Assembly (NCBI GenBank): GCA_038049695.1
Contig: CP142451.1
Span: 125,151,501-125,215,500, forward strand
Reading direction: 5' to 3'
DNA length: 64,000 nucleotides
Origin: Cinnamomum chago
Taxonomy: Eukaryota; Streptophyta; Magnoliopsida; Laurales; Lauraceae
In this document: piece by piece, positions 24,970 through 36,806 of the stretch
Layout: each line of letters opens with the position of its first letter
Numbering within the stretch: position 1 is the first letter of the stretch
The notes under the pieces: model-generated
What the model was told of the DNA's origin: nothing
Databases searched by the model: none
The model's input: only the letters and a program-made list of their open reading frames with translations
Made by a program: the position numbers and the translations under genes

Positions 24970-27900
24970 TCACTGTCCCGCCATAGCATTGGTAGAGGTG
25001 GCAGCTTCTAAAACACTTCTTACTTCTGTCTCTGGATCTGAGAGCTCAGCAGGGGTCTGTTCAAAATCATCATCCATTGAAAAAACTACCAGCGAGCTGT
25101 AACAATAAAAAGAAGCATTAACATCAACTACCAACCTTTCCGTAGATATTTGCTTTTCTTGGATCAGCTCCAGCAGTCAGCAACAAACGCACCACACCCA
25201 AGTGTTCTCCCCTTGCCGCATGATGAAGAGGCTAGATTCACAGAAAATCACATATTCAAAAGGGACAAATTAATCAAAGTGAAGAAAGGGCACTTGCAGT
25301 TTCATGTCACTCACAGTGTCGCTTTCAACGTCAACTGTATCAAGCATTCGCTTTACACAGTCGGGACTATCAGCAGCACTGAGTAGAAGCTCAACAATTT
25401 CAGTAAAGCCTGCAGTAGACACCATCAGTAGAATAAACACAGGTGAGGAAAGGGTGTCCGTATTGTGGGGGATCCTGATTCAGCAAAAGCACCTACCTCC
25501 TGCACAAGCATCATGAAGAGGAATTGCGCCTTCCTCATCCTTGACCTCCAAGCTTGCTCCCCTTTCCAGCAATAGCTATGGAAGAGGAAGACATGTAACA
25601 TTCAGTCAGGACTCAATATTTTGATTCATTTTTTCCCCTTTCTTTCTTCCTTTTTCTCTATCTTTTTTTTTTTTCTCTCTTTTCTTTTACTATGAATCTA
25701 AACATCCCGCATATGGAAATAAGGCTACCAACCTGGACACAAGACTTGTAGCCATACAGGCATGACAGATGAAGCACAGTATCTCCATCTTCAACCACAT
25801 CGTTCAGACTTCCATCTCTAAGATTATCTGAACTCATGTCCAAAAAAGAAAGTCATCAATGCAAATGTGTCAAATGATTCGTTCGACAAAAGGCAGAAGA
25901 TGATATTTGATAAAGGCGCTTGCCAAAATCACCTATACTTCTTTCATGGACCCCACATAGGGCGGAATGTGCCACTCCCAAGCCAAGCATCAGTGTGACC
26001 CACTATGTAGATCACCCATCCAAAAATGAGGATGGCATCCACATCAGGTAGGACCTGCTCATGGACTGACTGGGGCAAGTACCAAGTACTTCACAACCTA
26101 TTCATGCACTGTTACGCCTAATACATAGTCCAGCCTGATTTTTGTGCCGGCATATCTACAAAGTGGCACAGATGACTGACACGCTACATTCAGATATTCT
26201 GTGTATGCACCACCTAGGCAAGTGGGGACGCACATACAGGGAAGAATAAAATCTTACTCAACAAAATAAACAAAATTAAAGATCTCAAGACAGCATATAG
26301 TCAATAAAATAAACAAAATTTATGTGTAGACTTCTAAGTAACCATGATCGTCTTATACCAGCAAACTTACAATGCAAACACAAACCACGACACCAGGAAA
26401 TGATAAAGCTGGGTTAGAAATTTCAGACTGAAAACAAACTTGCTATATAATATGCACAACTCATCCTGGTAAATCTCATATGTTAAACAGAACACATTTC
26501 AGCATTGAGGATCCATTACGTGTGAAATTTTGGATTGACAAACATTAGGGGTTCTCATGGTCCGGGTAAGGCCGAGACAAGCCCACATTGGACCGGATTA
26601 GAGCTCTGTTTTTTAGGGCTGTGGAATCACCCAGGCCTAATTTCCTGGCCCAACTTTAAATGGGCCAGATATGCGCCCCAATATGCTTAAAGGCCAGCCC
26701 AACCTGACATATTAAACAAGGATCGTAATTTTGTAAGCGGAGTGGGATTGGGCCCAAGTTTCAGACCTGCAGGCTTAATCTGTATGAAATATTAGGCCCA
26801 ATAACTGGATGGGACAAGCTTGGATAAGCTTTGGCCCAGCACAATGGACACTACCAATTAAAATGTAGAATGTGGCAAGGTGTCTAAATAATATCATTCT
26901 CCAAAGAAACACCCACAATTCTAACATGGGTATTGCATGATCATCACCCAAGTTTGCCAATTACATAGTTCCTCCCATTTTTTCAACTCTAGCTAATTTG
27001 TGCACAACACACAGATATAAAAAAATTATAATATTGTTTAACACAGACTTATCCATCCATCTGTGGTTGAGTTTGAGTGTTATTTATCATACCCCTAATA
27101 AGCTATGTTCATAACCCTAAAGCAAGCTATGGACGACTTTGTGTATGTGCATGAGAGAGGAATGTAGGTAAAAGAAATGACATAGTTACACTTCAAAAGG
27201 ATTTTCTAGTCTCCAACGGCATACATCTCCTTCAATGCAAAATGATATTATATCTTTCTAATTTTTGTTAAGCATTAGTTATGATATATTGATACCCTCA
27301 AACTTGTCAAATTCTATATGAAGGGATCTTCAACATTGCTTCTCTAATACCCTTATTCCCCATTCACACTAGCTTTGGGTGCTCTACTTTTTCACTCAAC
27401 CATGTTTAAAGTCATGTTCTTTGCAAACTTATTCACGGTCTTTTTTGGTCTTCCCTCCTCTTAGTTCCTTGAACTTGTAATTCATCAAGGCATCATATGG
27501 GGGCTTGTTTTTGGTCTTCTATCACATGTCCAACCCATCTTAAACAGCATTCTTTATTGTTCTCTAATATTGGAGCAATCCCTAAGTTTCCTCTTGGGTA
27601 TACAATCTTGATTCCATAATTCTGGTAAATCTTTGTAAATTGCATCTTAGCATGTATCCAATTTTTTCCCGCCTTGAAGTAAAAGAAAGATCAACCTCAC
27701 ACTTCATATTACATCACCAGAAAACACAGGATCATAGTCTAGTTTCCTAAAGAATGCGAGACGAAATTTAAGAATCTTTCAATTCAACCAACCAAGATAT
27801 TACATATCCTGCATGTGCTACCTTATCCTGACACTTACTGTAGTTTTAGTTTTAAGTCCTGCGTGCAGATACAGAAGCATAATTAATTATATCATTCATC

Positions 27901-28190
27901 AGTAGGATCTACGATCATTATAAGAAAGTACTTTATTGAATCCAAGTATTTCATCTACATATGTCAAGATATATTTCCTCTTAAGCGTTAATCGACTTAC
28001 GACCTAATTTCCATCACCTTGCTCATTAATTCATTATACATAAATAGTGACTCTGCCTCTATCTATCTATCCATCCAAGTGTTAACCCCTCAGTAATGCA
28101 CTGTTAAAATAAAATTCCAATTCACCTGGAACTTGTTGCCAGCCTCAATAATCATGATTTCTTAATGTCCTAAATAACTGTATTACTGTT

Positions 28191-28238
<48 letters not shown>

Positions 28239-28894
28239 AACCCATCTATATTAAGTTCCTGTTTCTACCCCACCCCCCCAAATCACTAGCGATTTGAAGA
28301 AACCCAAAAGGGTACCATAAAATTCAAGAAGGAAACTGCATTACCCAACAACAACAAGTTCTACTCTGACTCCAAAAACACATTTTGATATGCCCCAAAA
28401 CGGAAAAAATGGATCTTCTGGCCAGAACAAGAACGAATTGCAGCATTCTGTCCGAATTAGCAACACTGCAATGCCTGGGATGTAATTTTTCTGCCTTATA
28501 AACCATAAATAACCATCTGTAGCATTCAGAAAAAAAACAACAAAGAAGAGAATTATACATTAAAAAAAAGGACCTTTGATGGTTTTTGATATGGTTTTAT
28601 ATTTATATGATTGAAACTGATAGCTATTGAAGACAAGAAACCCCAAAAAACAGAGAAATCAAAGTATCTGTAATAGTGAGGAAGTGGGGGTATATGATAT
28701 ATGATACCGAGAGCGAGGCGAAGGGCTTCAAGGTTTCCGAGCTGTGCTGCTTCGGCTAAGGCACGAAGATGGGGAGGATGAGGAGAAGGTTCCAGGTCGA
28801 CCCAACCCATTTCTTCTTCTTCTTCGTTGTCGAAGAGGCCTTCGTCTTCTTCCTCTTCTTCCACGAACCCATTATGCCTGCGTGGAACTGCCAT
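24970..28894 (-). CDS. Ankyrin-repeat protein, six exons
   Basis: Exons: 28894-28708, 25827-25733, 25575-25497, 25409-25315, 25231-25136, 25056-24970. All introns are GT-AG, phases agree at every junction, and the total is 639 bases, 212 residues. The acidic N-terminus (EEEEEDEGLFDNEEEEEMGW, residues 12-31) is followed by about four ankyrin repeats, with DGDTVLHLSCLYGYKSCVQ, AIPLHDACAGGFTEIVELLL, and DTPLHHAARGEHLGVVRLLL as clear copies, and a tail NIYGKTPAELSDPETEVRSVLEAA. The layout matches a small plant ankyrin family without other domains; such proteins are scaffolds and the partner is unknown. Exons 2-6 are packed in under 900 bp, while intron 1 is 2,880 bp and carries a GA microsatellite (28194-28235) and an RTE-like LINE fragment. 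Confidence 0.9.
27380..27625 (-). mobile_element. Decayed RTE-type LINE fragment in intron 1 of the ankyrin gene
   Basis: On the minus strand, frames broken by indels read like the C-terminal end of an RTE-clade reverse transcriptase: PRGNLGIAPILENN, then CLRWVGHV, then an arginine/lysine-rich GGKTKK-like segment. In family members I remember, RGNLGVAPI and LRWFGHV lie in this order near the end of the protein. No full frame survives. It is probably a 5'-truncated dead copy. Confidence 0.55.
28194..28235. repeat. (GA)n microsatellite in intron 1 of the ankyrin gene
   Basis: About 21 GA units; in the transcript this is a CU repeat about 470 bases into the intron. Confidence 0.95.
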
Positions 28895-29141
28895 TTCTCT
28901 TTTTCTCCTCCTGATCTTTCCTTCTTTGGCGAGAGTGAGAGATGACTTTTTGAATGCCTGCTCGCTCTCGTTTGGGCTAGGTCTTAAATTGGTGGCAATT
29001 GCGTAACCCTAGGAGGAGTCAAACCCCGTATCAAAGTTCGGATTGGCCTCTTTTTTTTGCCCCTTTTGTGTGTATTTTAGGTGGATTGGTTGGGTCTAGT
29101 CCATATTGTGTCCATGCTTGTTATTTGACCGCAAACCTAAA
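28895..29141 (-). promoter_or_regulatory. Probable promoter and 5' UTR of the ankyrin gene
   Basis: The sequence upstream of the ATG at 28894 has a CT/GA-rich leader and then AT-rich DNA; no clear TATA box could be placed. It ends where the MITE at 29142 begins, so the free promoter is at most about 250 bp. Confidence 0.3.
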
Positions 29142-29400
29142 CTTTTGGGGGTGTTTTACAATTAACTAGTTAAAGTAAAATCAAGTGAATCTCGAAAAGA
29201 AATGACAAAAGATCATATCAAAAGTACACAATTTTAAAATTTTCTCCAAATTTTTTTAAAAAAGTAAAAAAAACAACCTCCTTTATTAATTAAAAGACAA
29301 AAACTCCATTGTTCCATACAAAAAGTCAAAGATATTTTATATCAAACAACTAAAAATAAAATGTCATCATAACACTTTATATTTGATGATTCACCTCACC
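29142..29400. mobile_element. hAT-like MITE, GTTTGGTAACTTTAC family copy 3 (diverged)
   Basis: AGTTAAAGTAAAATCAAGTGAA at the left, AAAGTCAAAGAT inside, and AAAATGTCATCATAACAC near the right match the landmarks of copies 1 and 2 in order. The terminal repeats are degraded. It lies about 250 bp upstream of the ankyrin start codon. Confidence 0.45.
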
Positions 29401-31887
29401 ATACATTCAAACAAACAAGATTTAGGTTGAACCTTTTAACTTTTAGTTCCATGGTTAAAAGTTTCAACTCAATTAATAATCAGGATGAGTCAAGTCTCAA
29501 TCTATCCCCTATGATTGGGCACCATATCTTTACTCACCATTGGATTGATTATAAAAAAAAAAATCTACGATTAAAATACTATTGAACTATTAAACCAAGG
29601 GCCAAGATGATCTGATGGGGCTATTTTTTTTTTTATTAGGGACGACTCTTATTCATAAATAGATCTTTCCATCCATCCAATCCCCAATGATAAAAGGCAT
29701 CCCAGTGGACTCCAAATGCCAAACTGTATAATTTATATGCAGTCTACTGAATGTTTTCTGTATTAACTGGAGTACTAAACTCAGCCCCATGCACATTTGC
29801 TACCCCTTATCAATTGTCACAAGCCCAAATTTGAAAATCATGCAATCATCTCACTATTGGATTGAAATCCAAAAGATAGTACATTCTAAAATAATTAAAC
29901 GTAAGGGCCATATATAAAAGGGTTAGAATGATCATATTTTGTACATTCCTAAGTTTCCATGTGATCTTCCCTTCTCTCCTCATGTGCCCGGTAATTGGCT
30001 GGGGTGTTATTTCGGACTAGCAATTTTCAGGGTTACAGCCCTTCAAATCTTCAATTATGTAGTGAAACACCAAACATCATGTTGATCAATCAAAGTTTCA
30101 TGTACTATGATTAATGTAGCATCTGCTTAGAAAGAATTGGTGGTTCAGAACTTCAGATCAAGGTCCAAGCCATCAAATTGGGTTAAACAGCACTCAAAAC
30201 TTGGGAGAGATAAAAGGTCACATGATTTGGCAAAATCCTATGATAGGTTTCTTCAAAATTTCAATAGGCATCATCGGTAGATTGTTTTCAATTGAAAAAC
30301 CTGCCCTAATTGGACCAGGGAGATTGGAAGAAGTTCCAGTTGATTATGATAACATGTAAGCTATATCAGGTTCCAAGTATGCAAAGTTGAATGTTACAAG
30401 TTGCAACTTCTGACTTGACATGGGAGTTATCCTAACCCATGAAGACAAGCCCTTGCTTATCTTACAAGAAAAAAGAATGGCACCAACCATTAATATTCCG
30501 TTTCCGGATTGGAGCTGCATGCAATTCTTCTTCAACCCTTGCGCTATTGAAGGCCTTAAGCAGTGGAACATGATTTTGTTTTGTTCTCCCAAAATGAAGC
30601 AACTGAATTTATCAATTTGCATACAATATCAAGCATGCTAAGTAGCAAACTTACAAGGGTTCCTCTAGAAACGGCAAGCAAAGTGGGAGCAGCCCATCAT
30701 GAGAGAAGAAAGCGCATGCCAAGTAGTGGACCATACTTACCATCATACGCGATGCCCTGAGATTGTTAAGCACTTCTAATACTCTCTACTGTCCAGTGAA
30801 CCAGGCAATACAGCCTGCTTAATGTGGAAGGTTGAAATCAACAACCAGGAACTGAAAGTGCAGCCCCATCAATTCCAAAGTAGCACAAGTTAAAATCAAG
30901 TTGCAAAATGTTCCAACAGCTTCGACTCAATCAAATAACTGTGAGATGATTCAATTCGAGAGTTTAAACAAGCATCACTCTTGGCCTACCATAGAAGACT
31001 ATAATTTAATCCCACTGCTCTTAGATCAAGGGTGGACAAAGATCAACTTCAACCATACCCAGGCAATTTGGGTTCACAAGTACAGGTTTTTAATTTGGAA
31101 TGCACAGGTCCACTTCAAGAGCTGGAAAGAACCCTAATTTAGGATTACAACCACTCATGTAACTGACTTCCTAACCCTTGCGAGTCTTGAGAAGGCACAT
31201 GATATGGAAGGTGGTCTGCTTTGGATTGAAGATGAATCAACTCAGCAGACGCTCACAATTGCATCTGCCCAGTCTCTTGCACTGCTGAATATCTTGGGTT
31301 GAGCAAAAAGCCAGTTCTAACCACTTCCACTTTAATGATTTTCTCACACATCACCATATGAACATAACAAGTGGATCTTTTGGTATCCTGGCTTTTCCCG
31401 TGCCGATCGGAATTAAAAAGAGTTTCAAAAGATCATCTGCTGATACAATTGAGGAGCATTTAAGACCTGCTCATCTCATGTAATTGAAACATAGGAATTG
31501 TGAGAGCAATTATTTCTAAAAATGGTTAGAAATGAAGGGGAAAAAAATGTGAATTTCCAAAAATGAACATCAGATTATTTCCCCCTCTAATGGAAAATGA
31601 ATCATGGGGAGGTGGGAAATGAATACCCAGCCATTACTAACTTCAAGACCTCAAAAAGGTGAGAGTGGCATCTACACTGCTACCTTATTATATCCTTCAC
31701 CCCTCCTCCATGCCACCCCTTTGGTGGAGCTCATTTGACAATGAATGCCTATGTATTCTACAAAAGCCAACAGGCCCATAGTGCTGATCTTGTGATTGTA
31801 CTTTCTCGTGTGATGGACCTAATGCTATATGTTAACCAAAGAAATGCACCACCACATATCCCAGACGTAGTTAATTAAGGCTGCATA
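29401..31887. other. Intergenic, 3' side of PPR gene
   Basis: No gene that I can support. The short frames at 30344-30760 lack motifs. The part next to 31888 probably contains the PPR gene's 3' UTR. No paired terminal repeats were recognised. Confidence 0.4.
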
Positions 31888-33765
31888 TTACCAATAGTCT
31901 TTGCAAGAACACATTCCTCCAACAAAATGGTGGAAACGGTTGCTATCTCTTAAAATTATAACTCTAGCCACAATCTTTGAGATGAGCTTTATCGCCGAAT
32001 GGCAGTCATCACAAACTCGAAGATTTTTCACAATTCTAATATCCGTTCCAGCTGGAGTACTGACCAGTCCAAAGGCAATTGCTATTTTCTCACTGTGAAC
32101 AAACAGCGATTGTTGCTTCTCTTCCTCCTCTACGTCATATACAACTGCCTTTGTGTTAGGTGAATACCCTTCAAGTGCCAACAATTTAGCCAGCTCATCC
32201 AACTTTGCATAAATCCTATCATTCAGGGGATGAGATTTATCTCCCGCAAAGAACTGATGAACAACATTATTTACTTCTATCCAGCTTCTCCCAGGAGTTC
32301 TCTTCATCCCTGAAATCTCCATCATTTTTGTTATCTTCGTCAAACCGTCCCAATTGGCAGCTCTAGAATACGCATTGCACAGAAATACAAAGGCCCCACA
32401 ATGCTTGGGATCTAACTCCAACATCTGCTGTGCGACATGCTCACCAAGCGCAAAGTCACCATGAGTCCTACAAGCACCAAGCAAAGCTCCCCAAACAACA
32501 ACATCAGGTTTGATTGGCATTTTTGCAATGAATTGATAGGCCTCACCTAGAAGGCCAGCCCGGCCAAGAAGATCAACCATACAAGCATAGTGCTGAAGCT
32601 TGGGAACTACGGAATACTCTTCGCTCATGCAGCGAAAATAGTAATGCCCTTTTCTCACCAAACCGACATGACAACAAGCACATAACACACCAATAAAGGT
32701 GATCTCATTAGGTCGCATACCTCGCCTTCTCATGTCCTCGAAGATGGCCAGCGCTTCCAATCCCCTCCCGTGCATCGCCAATCCCATAATCATGGCACTG
32801 CACACAACCACGTTCTTCTCAGTCATCCTCTCAAACAACATGAGAGCATCTCCAACCATACCACATTTACAGTACATGTCTATAAGAGCACTGCCTACAA
32901 ACATATTCAACCCATAACCATTCTCATCTAAGAAACCACGTATCCTTTTCCCCAGACCAAGAGCGCCCAAATTCCCGCACGCAGATAGAACACTCACCAG
33001 AGTAACATCATTTGGCCTCACCCCAGCATTACCCATCTCATCAAACATCGCCAACGTCTCATAAAAGTACCCATTTTGCGAATAACCCGATATCATGCTC
33101 GTCCAAGATACAACATTCTTCTCAGGAATCTCCTCAAACAGTTTCCTGGCAGAAACCAAATCACCCCACTTGGCCAATCCAGAAACCATCGAATTCCAGG
33201 AGGCCACATTCCTCACAGGCATTTCGTCGAACACTTGGAGGGACGACACCAAGTCGCCAACTTTTACATATGAATCAAGCAGTGCTGTTCCGACATAGAC
33301 ATCTGAGCAAGATCCAAACTTTACGACATGGGTGTGGATTTCCTTGATGGGTTCGATCAAAGAGAAGGAAGCGGCGCAGGATTTAAGCAGAGGAGGGAAA
33401 GTGAAGCAGTTGGGTCTTGAAGAAGGGCATTGGGAGTTTCGCATTTGGAGAAGATAGATGGAAATCGTCTTCTTTTGGTGTTGCGATGAGAGGGAGAGTG
33501 ATTGGAGCATGGCGTTGAAGAGGAAAGTGTTGGGGTTTGGGAAATGGGAGTAGATTGAGAGAGCATAGTCGAAGGAAGAGAAGCGTTGGGAGAGAGAGAG
33601 AATGAGATGGGCGATGATGAAATGGTGGTGTTGGTGTTGGTGTTGATGGAGGCCGAGAAGGAGAAGGCGAGAGTGGATTTGCTTGAGATGGGAAATGGAA
33701 GGGGAGACACGCAGGAGATTGTATAGTGTTGTGATTTGGAGGCTGTTTGGTTTTCTTTCCTTCAT
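31888..33765 (-). CDS. Pentatricopeptide repeat protein, PLS class with E and DYW domains
   Basis: Intronless, 625 residues, a usual size for the class. The N-terminus has the typical LLRVSPSISHLKQIHSRLLLLG block; about ten P, L and S repeats follow (about 75-440, e.g. NVVSWTSMISGYSQNG and NMFVGSALIDMYCKCG), then E/E+ (about 445-535) and a DYW domain to the C-terminus. The DYW cytidine-deaminase motif is complete: HSE at 557-559 and CDDCH at 585-589 with the conserved glutamate and zinc ligands, then HHF, CSC and the terminal Asp-Tyr-Trp. Such proteins bind organelle RNA and edit C to U; the target transcript is not predictable by eye. A mitochondrial or plastid location is expected, though the first residues are not a textbook transit peptide. 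It is divergently placed to the gene at 35058, about 1.3 kb apart. Confidence 0.95.
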   Translation of the reverse strand: MKERKPNSLQITTLYNLLRVSPSISHLKQIHSRLLLLGLHQHQHQHHHFIIAHLILSLSQRFSSFDYALSIYSHFPNPNTFLFNAMLQSLSLSSQHQKKTISIYLLQMRNSQCPSSRPNCFTFPPLLKSCAASFSLIEPIKEIHTHVVKFGSCSDVYVGTALLDSYVKVGDLVSSLQVFDEMPVRNVASWNSMVSGLAKWGDLVSARKLFEEIPEKNVVSWTSMISGYSQNGYFYETLAMFDEMGNAGVRPNDVTLVSVLSACGNLGALGLGKRIRGFLDENGYGLNMFVGSALIDMYCKCGMVGDALMLFERMTEKNVVVCSAMIMGLAMHGRGLEALAIFEDMRRRGMRPNEITFIGVLCACCHVGLVRKGHYYFRCMSEEYSVVPKLQHYACMVDLLGRAGLLGEAYQFIAKMPIKPDVVVWGALLGACRTHGDFALGEHVAQQMLELDPKHCGAFVFLCNAYSRAANWDGLTKITKMMEISGMKRTPGRSWIEVNNVVHQFFAGDKSHPLNDRIYAKLDELAKLLALEGYSPNTKAVVYDVEEEEKQQSLFVHSEKIAIAFGLVSTPAGTDIRIVKNLRVCDDCHSAIKLISKIVARVIILRDSNRFHHFVGGMCSCKDYW

Positions 33766-35057
33766 TTTCCATCATCTCCTGATTTTGTTGTATTGTGATA
33801 TGAACACACAATGCAGGCAAAATGGTGGCTGCCTTGATTTTGTGGGTCCCAGTGTCCCACCTTAGGTGGCCCACTCCTATGCAGTCTGATCACAGAGAGA
33901 TTGAAAGAGATTGATGCATATAATAAGGTTTGGTCTTTAAAAGGAGATTTATAAATTCAGGGTCCCCTTGTTTTAAGATGGATGATTTGAAATTGTGCAG
34001 TGCTTCTATTTTCACCAAAATCTTGTGAGATCGAAATTAAAAAATTAAGAGAAGGCCAGGCCTAAGTTATTGAAATGGCAGAAATTAAGATTAACAAGTT
34101 GGTGATTTTCTGTGTTAATGGAGTTGTTTTCAAATGGATCATAAATTATCTTAGCAAAAAATAATAATAATAATAAATGAGTTCATGAGATTAAAAAATC
34201 GAAGAAGTGAGGGGTGAAAGATATATGGTGGAGAAGTGGATAACTCTTTAGTTTTTGAAATTTGATATGCTAAGAAGATATCCATTTATTTAATAGAATT
34301 TCAAGAATTCATGTTTGGAGAATTTATAAACTCTCCAAAAACTGTCAGCCAGGTTATATTGTACGTATTCCAGAAATACCAAGAGGTTGTAATTCTGATA
34401 ACTCTACCAATAATTATAAAAAAATTGCATATAGAAATTCCGAAAAAGAACCTTCATATTATTGTCTTTGAATTTCTAACATCACATATTCCAGTAAAGA
34501 GTACTTCTGCTAAAAAAAAATAGGCCCTACATGTTCAATTTCATAGCTATCTTAATTTTGTACCATATCAGACTGAAGTGCACCAGAACATTTCTAGTCT
34601 TCAATAAAATTCTTGAGATATTTTCAGAATATTCACCATCTTTGTGGAGTTGGGCCCCTACACACCCAAAACAAACAAAACTTGCTACAGATATTTTGCA
34701 TCTCCGTTGTAAACCTTTGATGATTAGATGATACATAGATAGATTTTTTGCATGCATCTGAAGCTCGTGACCCGCCCATTCGGCTGGTATTATATGACTG
34801 GTGCAATATCAGCACATGCCGGGCAGTTGATCTAGTGGACCCCACCAGGGATGTCTCTTTATCGACCATCGCACGTTCATGGTGTATGCCTTGTTTTCTA
34901 GTAACATGTGAAAACAAAGGACTCAGAACAGATATTTCGAGTTGGAAGAACATGGCCATTGATATATGAATCTTATCTTTCTCATGCTATTTCTTGCTTG
35001 GTCCTAATTCCTCACTCGTTGTAGCCATAACAACCATAGTTCTTAAGAGACTCTCTC
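33766..35057. promoter_or_regulatory. Divergent intergenic region between PPR and phosphohexomutase genes
   Basis: The 1.3 kb head-to-head spacer should contain both promoters. It is AT-rich with no coding signal. An ATAAT repeat lies at about 34160-34180. I could not place TATA boxes with confidence. Confidence 0.4.
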
Positions 35058-36737
35058 ATGGGCATGGCCACCAAATCCCCTTCATTTTCACTTCAGCATT
35101 GCAATCCTCTCAAAACAAGCAGCTTCCCATCTTCACCTTCCAAACCTTTCACTGAAGTCATCCAGTTCCACGTTCTCTTCAGAACAAAGACACTAACCAA
35201 GGCCCAGGCCCAGACCCAGGCTCAGGAAGGACTCGCGGGCATCGGCGAAGCTGCATACCAGATCAAGAGGCTTCAAAATGGATCAGATATTCGCGGCGTT
35301 GCCTTGGCAGGAGAGAAGGGCCGTGCGGTGGACCTTACACCGCAGGCGGTCCAGGCGATTACGGAGAGCTTTGGAGATTGGGTGATCGATGGTTTGGGAC
35401 GGACCGGTGAGAGCCATAGTGGTGCCAGGGCTAGGATATCAGTTGGCAGGGATCCGCGTAAATCTGGGCCAACACTGAGCGTGGCAGTGTTTGCGGGCCT
35501 AGGGCTTTCTGGGTGTTCGGTGTTCGACATGGGCCTAGCCACAACTCCAGCTTGTTACATGAGCACTCTGCTACCCTCATTTGCCTACGATGCATCCATC
35601 ATGGTAGGCCTGCAACCATGACAAGTCTATGGTTGTTTTAGTTGCAAGTGGGCTTCTAGAGCTTGTTTGAACCAAGCCACAGTGGGTTTGATTTGGACTG
35701 AGTCTATTTGGCGTTTCGGCTAGTCGTGGCTTATACATGACCACCACCAAACCCCATCATCGTTTGCCTTTTCCCATCTATTAAGGGTTGGTGTTGTGAG
35801 TGCTACTTTTTGAAGGTAGAACTCAAGTAGGGATGGTTTGGCAAATTATTTTAGCCAAGACTCCATTACTATACCTAGATAGGCGCATGCCAAAGAACAA
35901 TGCATCAGGTAGAGGCCTAAATTACTTGTCCAAAAAATGATAGGATGTAGACCCTCCAAGCACAACTAAATGCAATTTGTTATCATGGGTTATGTGGATA
36001 AGGGGCAGACCCAGGCACACTCACATGGGTGCGGCCACACCCGTTAAACCACGATGCATTTTAGAAAATCCATTAAAAATTGTGAGCCCGCCCTTAAAAT
36101 CCACATGAAAATCCTTAATTTGCCCCCAAAACTAAACAACATATTAAGATTTGCACCCCTCAAACGAAAATCCTGGACCCACCACTGAATTGTTGATGAA
36201 ATATAGAAAACTCATCCAACAAGAGTGGCTTGCATTGCATGCACCCTTATCTGATCAGATAAAAACTGTGGGATACCCCTTGTGAGTGAGGCCACGCAAA
36301 TGGTGATCCACTGGTCTCAAAAGATGGACATGGATGCCACGTGTATGGTGGACAAGTTGCCAAGCAAAGTCTGCAGTGTGTAGTGTAGAATCTGTAGATA
36401 ATAGTTAAATAGGATATGCTATTGACATGAAGAGAATATATTACATGTATATTTATAAATTGCAATGCAGATGACAGCATCACACCTTCCATACACTCGA
36501 AATGGCCTGAAGTTCTTCACGCCAAAGGGTGGATTGACTTCAACAGAGGTGGAAGAGATATGTGATCGAGCTGCCCGGAAGTATGCTAATAGGTTGGGAA
36601 GGGGATGGCCCACCCTCAAACCCGTCCCCACTACAAGAGTAGATTTCATGTCTCGTTATGCTCAGCATCTCTGCAATATCATCAAGGAGAGGATCAACCA
36701 TCCCTTGCACTACGACACTCCCCTCCTCGGATTTAAG

Positions 36738-36806
<69 letters not shown>

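Noticed and set aside
33012..33874. Frames overlapping the PPR gene in other frames and strand
   Set aside because: Shadows of the intact 625-residue PPR-DYW frame.
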